In this document: positions 47,614 through 57,794 of the stretch, in pieces
How positions within the stretch are numbered: position 1 is the first letter of the stretch
Layout of the letters: each line of letters starts with the position of its first letter
NCBI GenBank assembly: GCA_902785295.1
Contig: CACZYK010000003.1
Span: forward strand, 1-64,000
DNA length: 64,000 nt
From: an uncultured Clostridium sp.
GTDB lineage: Bacteria; Bacillota; Clostridia; Clostridiales; Clostridiaceae
Direction of reading: 5' to 3'
Position numbers and translations under genes: made by a program
Notes under the pieces: generated by a model
Databases searched by the model: none
The model's input: only the letters and a program-made list of their open reading frames with translations
What the model was told of the DNA's origin: nothing

Positions 47614-49763
47614 TAGGACAAATATTGGGAAATAGATATGAGATTCTGGAAAAAATCGGAGAAGGTGGAATGTCCGAAGTATATAAGGCCCGATGTAATA
47701 AACTTAATAGATTTGTAGCAGTAAAAATTCTTAAAGAATCTCTTGTAAGTAATGAAGAAATTGTTGAAAAATTTAAAAAGGAAGCAACTGCAATAGCAGC
47801 TTTATCTGATAACAATATAGTTAATGTTTTAGATGTAGGAAGTCAAGATAATATTAACTATATTGTAATGGAACTTGTTCAAGGTAAAACTTTAAAGGAA
47901 TTAATAGTTGAATTTGGAAAAATGAATTATGAAACTGCTATAAAAATAGCAATTCAAGTAGCTAAAGCATTAGATTGTGCACATAAAAATGGAATAATTC
48001 ATAGAGATGTAAAACCTCAAAATATTTTAGTAACAGAAGATGGAGTTATAAAGGTTACAGATTTTGGAATTGCGAAATCTTCAGGTTCTGGAACATTAAC
48101 AAATTCTTCAACAGTCATGGGCTCAGCTCATTACTTTTCACCAGAACAAGCTAAGGGAAGCTTTTTAGATGCTAGAACAGATTTATACTCATTAGGAGTT
48201 GTTATATATGAAATGACAACAGGAAGACTTCCTTTTGATGCAGAATCTCCAGTAACTGTTGCTTTAAAGCATATACAAGAAGAACCAATACCACCCAAAC
48301 AAATTAATTCTAAAATTCCAGAAAGCTTAAATAATCTTATTTTAAAAGCTATGAGTAAAGAGCCAAGTAAAAGATATCAAACTGCAAAGGAACTTATAAA
48401 TGATCTTCAAAAGATTAAAGATGATCCAAATGTAAAAATAGGAGCTAATACTAGAGAGGATGATGGACATACAATAATAATGAGTGCAGTAAATCCAGAA
48501 GAAATAAATAATATTAAAAATTCAACTTCTAATAACTATGAAGGTTATGATGATAGTTATGATAATGATGATGATTATGACGACGAAAATGATGATAACT
48601 ATGATTATGATGATGACGATTATGATGACGATGATTATGATGACGATGATTATGATAACTATCATAGAAGTAGAAAAAAAGGAAATAAGTCAAAAAAAAT
48701 AATAGTAACTATAGTAAGTATTTTAGCAATATGTCTTATAGGAGTAGTTGGATATAATGCTCTTGGAAATAGTAATACAGGAAGTAGTGAAAGCAAGAAT
48801 GAGGTAAATGTTCCACCAATAGAGGGAATGACTATTGAACAAGCCAAAACTGAATTAAGCAAAGTACAATTAAAGCTTGTTGAAGGTGGAACAGAAGAAA
48901 GTGATAAGCCAGAAGGTACAATCATAAGTGTTTATCCAAAGGTTGGAACAAGTGTAAAAATAAAAACTGAAGTAAGGGTTATAGTAAGTGGCGGTCAAAC
49001 AAAGATAAAAATGCCTGATTTAACAGAATCTACTCTTGATGATGCTAAGGCTTTATTAGAAGAAAGCGACCTTAATAATTACGAGATTATTGAGCAATAT
49101 TCAAACAGTATTCCTTCTGGAGAAGTAATAGGAACAGATCCAGATGCTGGTGAAGAAGTTTCAAATGAGACTGAAATAAAAATATATGTAAGTAAAGGTA
49201 AAGAAATTAAATATGTAACTGTAGAAGATGTTATGGGAATGTCTGAAAATAGGGCAAAGAGTACTCTTGAACAATCAGGATTAACTGTAGCAGATGTTCA
49301 AACAATTAAAGTTAAGGATGACAGTAATGTTAATGTTGTTGTAAAGCAGTCTATAGAACCAGGAAAGAGCGTTCAAGCAGGAACTTCAATTACTATTTAT
49401 ATAGGATATAAAGAAGAAGAAAAAGAACAAAGTATATCCTTAACTGATGTTATTGGTATGAATGGTTATGATGCAATTGAATATTTGGTTAATTTAGGAT
49501 TCAAGAGAAGTAATATTTCTTTAGGTGGTACAGGAAATAAAAATGATCTTGTAGAAAGTGTAAGCCAACAATATGCAAAACCAAGTCAATCAATTACATT
49601 AAACATGGAACAAAGCTCATATAATCCTAGTGATAACAATAATGGTGACAATAATAATGGTGACAATAATAATGAAAACAACAATAACAATAATGATAAT
49701 AATAATAATGATAATAATAATAATGATAATAACAATGAGTCATCAACAGTTAGTCACAATTAA
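47610..49763 (+). CDS. prkC: PASTA-domain serine/threonine kinase PrkC
   Basis: This 717-residue kinase has an N-terminal Hanks domain (GEGGMSEVY, Lys in FVAVKILK, HRDVKPQN near 131-138, DFG, SPEQAKG). A juxtamembrane linker of mostly Asp and Tyr (about 312-350) precedes a basic patch and one TM helix (about 366-388). Outside are four PASTA-like repeats (from about 405 to 660), which bind muropeptides, and an Asn-rich tail with GDNN/NDNN repeats. It senses cell wall fragments in growth and germination. Confidence 0.94.
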   Translation: MIGQILGNRYEILEKIGEGGMSEVYKARCNKLNRFVAVKILKESLVSNEEIVEKFKKEATAIAALSDNNIVNVLDVGSQDNINYIVMELVQGKTLKELIVEFGKMNYETAIKIAIQVAKALDCAHKNGIIHRDVKPQNILVTEDGVIKVTDFGIAKSSGSGTLTNSSTVMGSAHYFSPEQAKGSFLDARTDLYSLGVVIYEMTTGRLPFDAESPVTVALKHIQEEPIPPKQINSKIPESLNNLILKAMSKEPSKRYQTAKELINDLQKIKDDPNVKIGANTREDDGHTIIMSAVNPEEINNIKNSTSNNYEGYDDSYDNDDDYDDENDDNYDYDDDDYDDDDYDDDDYDNYHRSRKKGNKSKKIIVTIVSILAICLIGVVGYNALGNSNTGSSESKNEVNVPPIEGMTIEQAKTELSKVQLKLVEGGTEESDKPEGTIISVYPKVGTSVKIKTEVRVIVSGGQTKIKMPDLTESTLDDAKALLEESDLNNYEIIEQYSNSIPSGEVIGTDPDAGEEVSNETEIKIYVSKGKEIKYVTVEDVMGMSENRAKSTLEQSGLTVADVQTIKVKDDSNVNVVVKQSIEPGKSVQAGTSITIYIGYKEEEKEQSISLTDVIGMNGYDAIEYLVNLGFKRSNISLGGTGNKNDLVESVSQQYAKPSQSITLNMEQSSYNPSDNNNGDNNNGDNNNENNNNNNDNNNNDNNNNDNNNESSTVSHN

Positions 49764-49770
49764 TTAAAAT

Positions 49771-49817
49771 AAGGTAGTGTCTTTTAAAATGATAAAATTA
49801 AAAAAGACACTACCTTG
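49771..49817 (+). terminator. Intrinsic terminator after prkC
   Basis: AAGGTAGTGTCTTTT and AAAAGACACTACCTT form a 15-bp stem around a 16-base A/T loop, followed by T residues. Confidence 0.88.
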
Positions 49818-49899
49818 ATTTTTATTCTAAAAATAGTTTGCAAAAATATAATAAAAATGGTTATTATATTTATGGTAGAAATAAAAAAATGGAGGTAGT

Positions 49900-50775
49900 A
49901 TGGAAGGAAAAATTATTAAGGGAATAGGTGGATTTTATTACATAAAAACTAATGAAGGAATAATAGAATGTAAGGCAAGGGGAAAGTTTCGTCATAAGGA
50001 TATGAAACCTATGGTTGGAGATGATGTTACAATTGAGGTAATGAAAAATGGCAAAGGAGTTATAGAGGACATACATGAAAGAAAAAGTGAACTTATACGT
50101 CCAACTGTAGCTAATATAACTTTAGCCTTTGTTGTATTTGCAGTAAAAAATCCAGATTTAAATTTTGATCTTTTAAATAGATTTTTAGTTTTATGTGAAA
50201 GTAATAATATAGAGCCTATTGTATGTTTAAATAAAATAGATTTAGTTTCAGAAAAAGAGAAAGAAGAGCTTAAACAAAAAATAAATGATATAGGTTATGA
50301 GGTATTATTTATAAAAGCTAATGAAGGAAAAGGAATAGAGGGTCTTAGAGAAAAGATTAAAGGAAATACTACTGTTTTGTGTGGACCTTCTGGAGTAGGA
50401 AAGTCAACTTTAATAAATAATCTTATATTTAAAGAACATATGGAAACTGGAATTGTAAGTGAAAAAATAGGAAGAGGAAGACATACAACAAGACATAGTG
50501 AACTTATAGAAATAGAAGATGGTTATATTGTAGATACACCAGGGTTTTCCACATTAAATGTTTCTTTTATCCCTAAGGAAGAGCTTAAATACTGTTTTCC
50601 TGAATTTAGTCAATATAATGATTGTTGCAAGTTTAGAGGATGCCTTCATTACAAAGAGCCTAATTGTGCAGTAAAAAAAGCTGTAGAGGATAAAATAATA
50701 AAAGAACATAGGTATGAATTTTATGTAAGAATGTTAGAAGAAATTTTAGAGAATGAAAAATATAAAAAATGGTAA
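49900..50775 (+). CDS. rsgA: Ribosome small-subunit GTPase RsgA
   Basis: This 291-residue circularly permuted GTPase acts in 30S maturation. It has an N-terminal OB-fold, NKIDLV (G4) before the P-loop GPSGVGKST (G1), DTPGFS (G3), and a C-terminal zinc finger [27 protein letters not shown]. In many clostridia rpe follows; here thiN follows 25 bases later. Confidence 0.95.
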   Translation: MEGKIIKGIGGFYYIKTNEGIIECKARGKFRHKDMKPMVGDDVTIEVMKNGKGVIEDIHERKSELIRPTVANITLAFVVFAVKNPDLNFDLLNRFLVLCESNNIEPIVCLNKIDLVSEKEKEELKQKINDIGYEVLFIKANEGKGIEGLREKIKGNTTVLCGPSGVGKSTLINNLIFKEHMETGIVSEKIGRGRHTTRHSELIEIEDGYIVDTPGFSTLNVSFIPKEELKYCFPEFSQYNDCCKFRGCLHYKEPNCAVKKAVEDKIIKEHRYEFYVRMLEEILENEKYKKW

Positions 50776-50800
50776 TAATTAAAGAGAGAAGGAAAAAGTA

Positions 50801-51436
50801 ATGAGAGCAATTATAATAAGTGGAGGAAAGGCTCCCTCAAAGGAGTTACTTTTAAGTTATATTAAAGAAGATGATATGTTAATAGGAGTAGATAAGGGTT
50901 GCAACACCTTTTATGAGTATAATATTACTCCTCATCTTATTTTAGGAGATTTTGATTCTGCAAAAAAAGAATATATTGAAGAATTTATAAAAAGGGGAGT
51001 TAAATCAGAAAAATATAATCCAGAAAAAGATTATACAGATACTCATTTAGGATATATTAAAGCAAAAGAAAATGGAGCAGATGAAATTATAATGTTTGGT
51101 GTAACAGGAACTAGATTAGACCATACTTTAGCTAATTTAGGCATATTATTTATGGCGTTAAAAGATAAAATTAAGTTAGAAATAATAGATGATAATAATA
51201 GAATTTTTCTTATTGATAAGAAAACTACGTTTAAGGGTCAAGAAGGGCAGATTATAAGCTTTCATGCTCTTTCAAATGTAGTTAAGAATATAAATATAAT
51301 GGGAGCAAAATATAGCCTTAAAAATTATGATATGACCCTTTTAGAGCCAAGAGCTATATGTAATGAATTTTTAGATAAGGATATAACAATATCTTTTGAT
51401 GAAGGAATAATAATGGTAATTTTTCCAATAGATTAA
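50801..51436 (+). CDS. thiN: Thiamine diphosphokinase
   Basis: This 211-residue enzyme transfers pyrophosphate from ATP to thiamine. It has GDFDSAKKEYIEEF, the metal-binding PEKDYTDTHL and GATGTRLDHTLANL-like GVTGTRLDHTLANLG. RBS AGAGAGAAGG. Confidence 0.92.
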   Translation: MRAIIISGGKAPSKELLLSYIKEDDMLIGVDKGCNTFYEYNITPHLILGDFDSAKKEYIEEFIKRGVKSEKYNPEKDYTDTHLGYIKAKENGADEIIMFGVTGTRLDHTLANLGILFMALKDKIKLEIIDDNNRIFLIDKKTTFKGQEGQIISFHALSNVVKNINIMGAKYSLKNYDMTLLEPRAICNEFLDKDITISFDEGIIMVIFPID

Positions 51437-51501
51437 AATATACACAATTTATATGGCTATTACATAATATAAAATAGAATATAAAAATTGGAGGTATAGA
51501 A

Positions 51502-51573
51502 ATGAAAATTTTAGCTATAAAATTACCTAGCTTTATCTCAAAGTTTTTAAGATTCTTCAGAAGAAAAAAGTAG
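51502..51573 (+). CDS. spoVM: Stage V sporulation protein SpoVM, 23 residues
   Basis: The tiny ORF follows GGAGGT by 6 bases and encodes MKILAIKLPSFISKFLRFF plus RRKK. This matches the SpoVM pattern (MKxxxIKLPxFxxxxxR, amphipathic helix with basic end; 26 residues in B. subtilis). SpoVM recognises the curved forespore membrane and anchors SpoIVA. Position between thiN and rpmB is the conserved clostridial one. It is shorter than usual gene-caller limits. Its partner spoIVA is broken in this window. Confidence 0.9.
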   Translation: MKILAIKLPSFISKFLRFFRRKK

Positions 51574-51600
51574 AAATAAGATACATAAAAATTCCTAAAA

Positions 51601-51640
51601 ATAGAAAAATGCAAATTCCTTTGGAAATTGCATCTTTCTA
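51601..51640. terminator. Bidirectional terminator between spoVM and rpmB
   Basis: AGAAAAATGCAAATT and AAATTGCATCTTTCT pair with small mismatches around CCTTTGG, with A-rich and T-rich flanks for the two convergent genes. Confidence 0.75.
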
Positions 51641-51652
51641 TTGCTATTAAAT

Positions 51653-51844
51653 TTATATAGCTCTTTGAACCTTACCTGATCTAAGGCATCTTGTACAAAC
51701 ATGAACTGTCTTTGGAGTTCCGTTAACTAAAGCCTTTACTCTCTTTATGTTAGGAGCCCAAGTTCTCTTTGATTGACGATGAGAGTGACTAAATTGTACA
51801 CCAGCAACAACGCCCTTATCGCATATTTCGCATCTTCTTGACAC
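51653..51844 (-). CDS. rpmB: 50S ribosomal protein L28
   Basis: This 63-residue zinc-type L28 has SRRCEICDKGVVAGVQFSHS at the N-terminus, WAPNIKRVKA and the second pair of cysteines in HVCTRCLRSGKV. The GTG start at 51844 follows GGAGGTG; the open frame further upstream is not supported. It is divergent from the asp23 gene. Confidence 0.95.
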   Translation of the reverse strand: MSRRCEICDKGVVAGVQFSHSHRQSKRTWAPNIKRVKALVNGTPKTVHVCTRCLRSGKVQRAI

Positions 51845-52026
51845 TTGAAAACACCTCCTTATATAGTGAAGATAATATCTCTTCAATAGGACAAAAAGAT
51901 TTTATCATAAAAACAATAGAATGTGCAAGTAAATTTTTAAAAAAATTAGAATTATATTTGATAAACCTTGAATAATATAGATTTCTAATATAAAATATAT
52001 CTAACGGATTATAAGGAGGAGTTGTA

Positions 52027-52377
52027 ATGGTAGGATTTTCAAAGGAAAATGGAAAAATACATTACTCAGATGAAGTTTTAGCAAAAATAGTTGGATTATC
52101 AACAATGGAATGTTATGGTGTTGTAGGGATGGTATCACAAAATGCTAGTGATGGTCTATGGCAGCTTATGAGAATAGAAAATTTGACTAAGGGAGTTAAA
52201 ATTAAGTTTACAGAGAATGAAAAATTAAATATTGAAGTATTTGTTATGGTTGAATATGGAACAAAAATTTCAGTAATAGCTAATAATATAATTCAAAAGG
52301 TACGTTATAGCGTTGAAAATTATACTGGTTTAAAGGTAGCATCAATAACAGTTAATATTCAAGCTGTAAGAGTCTAG
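52027..52377 (+). CDS. Asp23/Gls24 family envelope stress protein (YloU)
   Basis: This 116-residue protein belongs to the Asp23 family (YSDEVLAKIVGLSTMECYGV, and the C-terminal NIIQKVRYSVENYTGLKVAS). It is always next to the YloV/FakA gene, here 12 bases downstream. RBS AAGGAGGAG. Confidence 0.92.
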   Translation: MVGFSKENGKIHYSDEVLAKIVGLSTMECYGVVGMVSQNASDGLWQLMRIENLTKGVKIKFTENEKLNIEVFVMVEYGTKISVIANNIIQKVRYSVENYTGLKVASITVNIQAVRV

Positions 52378-52389
52378 GAGGATTTAATA

Positions 52390-54033
52390 ATGGAATACAA
52401 AGCAATAAATGGCCATGATTTTTATAACATGGTAGTGAATGCTAGTAATAAATTAGCTGAAAATAGTGAATTTGTAAATTCACTTAATGTTTTTCCAGTA
52501 CCAGATGGAGATACTGGAACTAATATGTCAATGACATTTAAAGCAGCAGTAAAAGAAATCGAAAACATAAACTCTTCATCTATTGGAGAAGTTTCTAAAA
52601 AGCTTGCAAAAGGAGCCTTAATGGGCGCAAGAGGAAATTCAGGAGTTATATTATCTCAAATTTTAAGAGGTATATCTAAAGGTTTTGAGGGATTAGAAAC
52701 TGCTGATGCAAGTCAGTTTGCAGCTGCATTAAATGAAGGTTCAAAATCAGCTTATAAAGCAGTTATGAGACCAACAGAAGGTACAATTCTTTCAGTTATA
52801 AGGGCAACAGCAGAAGAAGCAGTAAACTCAGAAAAAGATGATATATCAGAGCTTTTAGAAGAAGCTACAAAAGCAGCAAAGATTATGCTTGATAAGACAC
52901 CAGATTTATTACCAGCTTTAAAAAAGGCAAAGGTTGTAGATTCAGGAGGAATGGGTCTTTATATAATATTAGGAGGAATGGCTCAAGCTCTTTCAGAAGG
53001 AATTGAGGCAGATATTAGTGATGTAACTATATCCCAAGGAGGACCTAAAAGTACTTCAGGAGCAAATTCAACAGTTGAGGCAGATATTAAATTTGGATAT
53101 TGTACAGAATTTATAATTATGGGAGATGCTAAAAAAGCAAAAGAATTTCAAGATGAAATAGCACCTCTTGGAGATTCTATGATAGTTGTTGGATATGATG
53201 ATGTAATAAAAGTTCATATTCATACAAATGACCCAGGAAATGTATTATCAAAAGCTATAAAGATAGGAGAACTATCAAAGATAAAAATAGATAATATGAG
53301 AGAAGAACATAGAGAGATTCTTGGAATTAAAGCAGCAGAAGCAAAAAAAGAAGAAGAATCTATAAAAGAAGAACATAAAAAATATGCTTTTATAACAGTT
53401 GCTATGGGAAATGGAATTACAAACATATTCAAAGACTTAGGAGTAGACTATGTTATTGAAGGTGGTCAAACAATGAACCCTTCAACACAAGATATATTAG
53501 ATTGCATTGATAAGATAAATGCAGACCATATTTTTGTTCTTCCAAATAATAAAAATATTATCATGGCATCAAATCAAGCAGCAGAAATAAGTGATAAGGA
53601 TGTAAGAGTAATTCCTACAACTTCAATTCCTCAAGGAATAACATGTATAACAATGTTTGATTCACAAGGGGAAGTAGATGAAAATGAAGAGGAATTAAAA
53701 GAATTAATTTCCACAGTAAAAACAGGTTCTATAACATATGCAGTAAGAGATACTGAGATGGATGGAATGGAAATTAAGAAGGGAAATATCCTTGGACTAA
53801 TAGAAGGTAAAATAAAGGAAGTTGGAGAAGATAAGTTTGAAGTTACTAATAAAGTTATTTCAGATATGGTAGATGAAAATAGTGAGCTTATAACTGTTTA
53901 TTATGGAGCAGATGTAAATGAAGAAGAGGTAAGTAGCTTTATTTCAAATCTTGAAGAAAAGTATGAAGACTTAGATATCCAATGCTATAAGGGTGAGCAA
54001 CCTTTATATTATTTCTTAGTTTCTGTAGAATAA
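52390..54033 (+). CDS. DAK2-domain fatty acid kinase FakA-like (YloV)
   Basis: This 547-residue protein has an N-terminal DhaL/DAK2 kinase domain (PVPDGDTGTNMSMTF with metal-binding Asp residues; GARGNSGVILSQILRG), a middle domain and a C-terminal DegV-like part. It phosphorylates fatty acids held by a FakB protein. Complete length. RBS TAGGAGG. Confidence 0.92.
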   Translation: MEYKAINGHDFYNMVVNASNKLAENSEFVNSLNVFPVPDGDTGTNMSMTFKAAVKEIENINSSSIGEVSKKLAKGALMGARGNSGVILSQILRGISKGFEGLETADASQFAAALNEGSKSAYKAVMRPTEGTILSVIRATAEEAVNSEKDDISELLEEATKAAKIMLDKTPDLLPALKKAKVVDSGGMGLYIILGGMAQALSEGIEADISDVTISQGGPKSTSGANSTVEADIKFGYCTEFIIMGDAKKAKEFQDEIAPLGDSMIVVGYDDVIKVHIHTNDPGNVLSKAIKIGELSKIKIDNMREEHREILGIKAAEAKKEEESIKEEHKKYAFITVAMGNGITNIFKDLGVDYVIEGGQTMNPSTQDILDCIDKINADHIFVLPNNKNIIMASNQAAEISDKDVRVIPTTSIPQGITCITMFDSQGEVDENEEELKELISTVKTGSITYAVRDTEMDGMEIKKGNILGLIEGKIKEVGEDKFEVTNKVISDMVDENSELITVYYGADVNEEEVSSFISNLEEKYEDLDIQCYKGEQPLYYFLVSVE

Positions 54034-54047
54034 TTAATTTTAACTTA

Positions 54048-54070
54048 AGCACCTTTTATAGGTGCTTTTT
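54048..54070 (+). terminator. Intrinsic terminator after the fakA-like gene
   Basis: AGCACC and GGTGCT pair around TTTTATA, followed by five T. Confidence 0.85.
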
Positions 54071-54105
54071 AAATTTTATTTAAAGGAAAGTGGAGTTGTT
54101 TTTAT

Positions 54106-56139
54106 ATGGATATATATAGTGATATTTCAACCTTAAAAGGAGTTGGGCCAAAGGTTTTAGAAAGATTAAATAAGGTTTCTATTTTTAATATTCTTGATTT
54201 GCTTTTATATTTTCCTAGGGATTATGAATTTGTAAATGGAAATATTCCTTTTGAGGAGATTAATGAAGAAGAAAAGCAACTTTTAACATGTGAAGTCACA
54301 GGATTTAAAAGAGATATAAAAACAGGAACTGGGAAAATATTATCTGTTATTGAATTTGACTATAATAGACATAAGCTTGAAGGTAAGTGGTTTAATCAGC
54401 CCTATGTAAAGAAAAATTTTAAAATAGGAATGAAATATAATTTGATTGGTAAATTTAAAAAGCAAGGGATGAACCTTGAGATAATTAATCCTTTAATTGG
54501 AGGGCAGGAAGCCTTAAAGAGTGAAATAATACCTAAATATCCTCTTAAAGGTGACTTAACAGATAAGCTTCTTACAAAGTTAATAAGTTCTGTTTTAGAT
54601 TCTATTAAAATTAAAGAAAATCTACCTAAAGAAATTTGTGAAAAATATAAATTTATTTCTTTAGACAAAGCTATAAGAGAGATACATTTTCCAAAAGATA
54701 AATATATGCTTGATGAAGCTATTACAAGGTTAAAGTTTCAGGAATTATTTACCTATTCTATGAAGCTTCTTTTACTTAAAAAAAATATAAAAGCAAAAAG
54801 CGAAGGAATAAGTTTTCCATGGAAAGAAGAAATGAAAGCTCTTAAAGCTTCTCTTCCATATAGCCTTACAAATGCTCAGACAAGAGTGGTAAGAGAAATA
54901 CTTAGAGATGAAAAAAGTAATACTCCAATGAATAGATTAGTTCAAGGTGATGTAGGAAGTGGAAAGACAATAGTAGCTTTAATTGCCATATTTAATGTTT
55001 ATACAAATGGATATAAATCTGCTTTTATGGCTCCCACAGAAATACTTGCAAATCAGCATTATAAAGAAGCAAAAAAGCTTTTATCACCTTTTAATGTAAA
55101 TATAGAGCTTTTAACTGGAAGCACTTCAGCTAAGGAAAAATTAAGGATAAAAGAAAGGATAAAGGAAGAAGAGCCTGTTGTAGTTATAGGTACTCACGCT
55201 TTAATACAAGAAGATGTTGAATTTAACAAATTAGGACTTGTAGTTACAGATGAACAACATAGATTTGGAGTGGAACAAAGAAGCAGACTTATAAATAAGG
55301 GAAAAAGAGCAGATGTTATTGTAATGACAGCAACTCCTATACCAAGGACATTAGCATTATATTTATATTCAGATTTAGATGTTTCTATAATTGATGAGCT
55401 TCCTCCAGGAAGAAAAAAAATAGAAACAAGATTTTTTAATGAAAATGAAAGAAATAGAGCATATAAACTGGCGTATAATGAAATAAATAAGGGTAGGCAG
55501 GTATATGTTGTATGCCCTCTTATTGAGGAGGATGAAAAAGTACAATTAAATTCTGTAGAAAGTGTTTATAAAAAGCTTAAAGAGGAAATATTTAAAGATG
55601 TTTCAGTAAAGATACTTCATGGAAAAATGAAACCTTCAGAAAAAGATGAAATTATAAATGACTTTAAAGATGATAAAATAAAGGTATTAATTTCAACTAC
55701 AGTAATTGAGGTTGGAGTAAATGTTCCTAATGCTTCAGTTATGATTATTGAGAATTCTGAAAGATTTGGTTTAGCTCAACTTCACCAGCTTAGAGGAAGA
55801 GTAGGAAGAGGGGAATACGAATCTTATTGCATATTGATAGGTAATATAAAAAGCAAAGTAACAAAGCAAAGAATGGAAATAATGACAAATTCAAATGATG
55901 GATTTTATATATCAGAGCAAGATTTAAAGCTTAGAGGAGCAGGAGAAATGTTTGGAACTAAACAAAGTGGAGAAGAAGGCTTTGTTCTTTCTGATGTTTA
56001 TAATGATATAAGTATTTTAAGAGCTGCAAGAGAAGAAGCAGCAAAAGTTTTAGAGAAAGAAGACCAAGAAAGTAAAAGGCTTGTTTATGAAATTTCACAA
56101 GGATTAAATAAAAGTAGTAAATATATATGTTTTAATTAA
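54106..56139 (+). CDS. recG: ATP-dependent DNA helicase RecG
   Basis: This 677-residue fork-remodelling helicase has an N-terminal wedge/OB domain (about 1-190), Walker A GDVGSGKT, APTEILANQH, DEQHRFGVEQR, TATPIPRTLAL, and the C-terminal motifs QLRGRVGRG and DLKLRGAGEMFGTKQSG. It helps repair stalled replication forks. RBS AAAGGAAAG. Confidence 0.96.
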   Translation: MDIYSDISTLKGVGPKVLERLNKVSIFNILDLLLYFPRDYEFVNGNIPFEEINEEEKQLLTCEVTGFKRDIKTGTGKILSVIEFDYNRHKLEGKWFNQPYVKKNFKIGMKYNLIGKFKKQGMNLEIINPLIGGQEALKSEIIPKYPLKGDLTDKLLTKLISSVLDSIKIKENLPKEICEKYKFISLDKAIREIHFPKDKYMLDEAITRLKFQELFTYSMKLLLLKKNIKAKSEGISFPWKEEMKALKASLPYSLTNAQTRVVREILRDEKSNTPMNRLVQGDVGSGKTIVALIAIFNVYTNGYKSAFMAPTEILANQHYKEAKKLLSPFNVNIELLTGSTSAKEKLRIKERIKEEEPVVVIGTHALIQEDVEFNKLGLVVTDEQHRFGVEQRSRLINKGKRADVIVMTATPIPRTLALYLYSDLDVSIIDELPPGRKKIETRFFNENERNRAYKLAYNEINKGRQVYVVCPLIEEDEKVQLNSVESVYKKLKEEIFKDVSVKILHGKMKPSEKDEIINDFKDDKIKVLISTTVIEVGVNVPNASVMIIENSERFGLAQLHQLRGRVGRGEYESYCILIGNIKSKVTKQRMEIMTNSNDGFYISEQDLKLRGAGEMFGTKQSGEEGFVLSDVYNDISILRAAREEAAKVLEKEDQESKRLVYEISQGLNKSSKYICFN

Positions 56140-56200
56140 AAATTGTATAAGATTGTCTTATATGATAAAATAATATATCATACATACAAGGAGGAGAAAA

Positions 56201-56758
56201 ATGAGGATAATAGCAGGAAAAGCAAAAGGACAAAAGTTAATTCCTCCTGCAACCATGGAAACAAGACCAACCTTAGATAGAGTTAAGGAAGCCATGTTTA
56301 GCATTATTCAAGGATATATTCCAAATGCAGAGGTTGTTGATGTTTTTGCAGGAACAGGGAGTTTAGGATTAGAAGCTGCTAGTAGAGGGGCTAAGGAAGT
56401 ATATTTAATAGATAAAAGTCCTGTTACTTACCCATTATTAAAAGAAAATGTTAAAAAGCTTAAGTTTCAAGACTTTGCTCATACATTAAATATGGATTCT
56501 TATGAAGCCTTAAGACTTTTAGCAAAGAAAGGGAAAGTATTTGATTTAATATTTATAGACCCACCATATTGTAAGGAAATGATTCCAGAAGCAATAAAAA
56601 TAATAGAAGAAAATAATATGATGGATAAAGAAGGAATTATAGTTACTAAAATTGATAGTATTGAAGAAATATATGAAGGTTATAAAGATATAAAACTTAT
56701 TAGAAGTAAAAAATATGGAAATACAACAGTTTGTTTTTATAAATATTTGGAGGATTAA
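56201..56758 (+). CDS. rsmD: 16S rRNA m2G966 methyltransferase RsmD
   Basis: This 185-residue enzyme has [31 protein letters not shown]-binding [18 protein letters not shown] and catalytic FIDPPY. RBS AAGGAGGAG. It is coupled to coaD (stop TAA, then ATG 2 bases later). Confidence 0.95.
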   Translation: MRIIAGKAKGQKLIPPATMETRPTLDRVKEAMFSIIQGYIPNAEVVDVFAGTGSLGLEAASRGAKEVYLIDKSPVTYPLLKENVKKLKFQDFAHTLNMDSYEALRLLAKKGKVFDLIFIDPPYCKEMIPEAIKIIEENNMMDKEGIIVTKIDSIEEIYEGYKDIKLIRSKKYGNTTVCFYKYLED

Positions 56759-56760
56759 TA

Positions 56761-57237
56761 ATGAAAGTTGCAATTTATCCAGGAAGCTTTGATCCCATTA
56801 CTAATGGGCATTTAGATATTATAACAAGAGGAGCAAAGGTTTTTGATAAGCTTATAGTTGGAGTATTAATAAATGTTGATAAAAAAGGATTATTTAACAT
56901 TGAAGAAAGAGTAGAACTTATAAAAAGAGTTACAAAGCATTTACCAAATGTAGAAGTTGTAAGCTTTAATGGGTTATTAATAGATTTTGTGAAAAAATAT
57001 GATTCAAAAGTTATATTAAAAGGTCTTAGAGCATTTTCGGATTTTGAATATGAATTTCAAATGGCTCTTATGAATAGTAAATTAGATCCAGAGGTAGAAA
57101 CTTTGTTTATGATGACATCAGCACAATATGCTTACGTAAGTTCTTCAAACGTAAAACAAGTAGCAAAATTTAAAGGATGTTTAAAGGGATTAGTACCAGA
57201 TGAAATAATTCCAGATATTGTGGCAAGGTACAAATAA
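56761..57237 (+). CDS. coaD: Phosphopantetheine adenylyltransferase
   Basis: This 158-residue nucleotidyltransferase makes dephospho-CoA. It has [14 protein letters not shown] (T/HxGH motif), [20 protein letters not shown] and the [11 protein letters not shown] motif (usual ISSS/T). RBS TGGAGG. Confidence 0.96.
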   Translation: MKVAIYPGSFDPITNGHLDIITRGAKVFDKLIVGVLINVDKKGLFNIEERVELIKRVTKHLPNVEVVSFNGLLIDFVKKYDSKVILKGLRAFSDFEYEFQMALMNSKLDPEVETLFMMTSAQYAYVSSSNVKQVAKFKGCLKGLVPDEIIPDIVARYK

Positions 57238-57251
57238 GGAAGGGGAGAATT

Positions 57252-57794
57252 ATGGAAAATGAAATAAATTTTAATGTTATACAGCTTTTAGAGTATCTTC
57301 AAGATACCATAGAAAGAGCTCCAAGAGTGCCTATTAGTGGAAAGGCCATGATAGACAAAAAGGATGTCTTAGAGATAATAGATCAAATAGTAAATTATCT
57401 TCCAGATGAATTTAAAAAAGCTAAATGGATTGTAAATGAAAAGGACAGAATTTTAGGAGAAGCTAAGGAAGAGTATAATTCTGTTAGAAGAGAAACAATT
57501 GAAATCATGAGACAAAATGTTGAAAGACATGATATTGTTAAAGAAGCTAAAATTCGTGCTCAGGAGATAATTTCATCTGCAAAAAAGGATGCAAAAGCAA
57601 TAAGATTAGGTTCTAGAGATTATTCAAATGAAATTTTAACTGACTTAGATAAACAACTAGAAGAAAAAAGAGAAGAGCTAATAAGAACCATTGAAGAATG
57701 CTATAGAAAAGCAGCTATGGATATTGATAATAATATTAATGGTATTAGCTCAACTATTAAAGAAAATATAAAAGAATTACAAGATATGAAATAA
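57252..57794 (+). CDS. Conserved clostridial coiled-coil protein
   Basis: This 180-residue soluble protein is largely coiled coil (about 75-175, many Glu/Lys heptads) after a conserved front NVIQLLEYLQDTIERAPRVP and a segment beginning VLEIIDQIVNYLP. The family occurs next to coaD in Clostridium and is sometimes labelled ATPase, but I see no P-loop. RBS AAGGGGAG. Its end overlaps the convergent ylbJ gene by 18 bases. Confidence 0.75.
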   Translation: MENEINFNVIQLLEYLQDTIERAPRVPISGKAMIDKKDVLEIIDQIVNYLPDEFKKAKWIVNEKDRILGEAKEEYNSVRRETIEIMRQNVERHDIVKEAKIRAQEIISSAKKDAKAIRLGSRDYSNEILTDLDKQLEEKREELIRTIEECYRKAAMDIDNNINGISSTIKENIKELQDMK

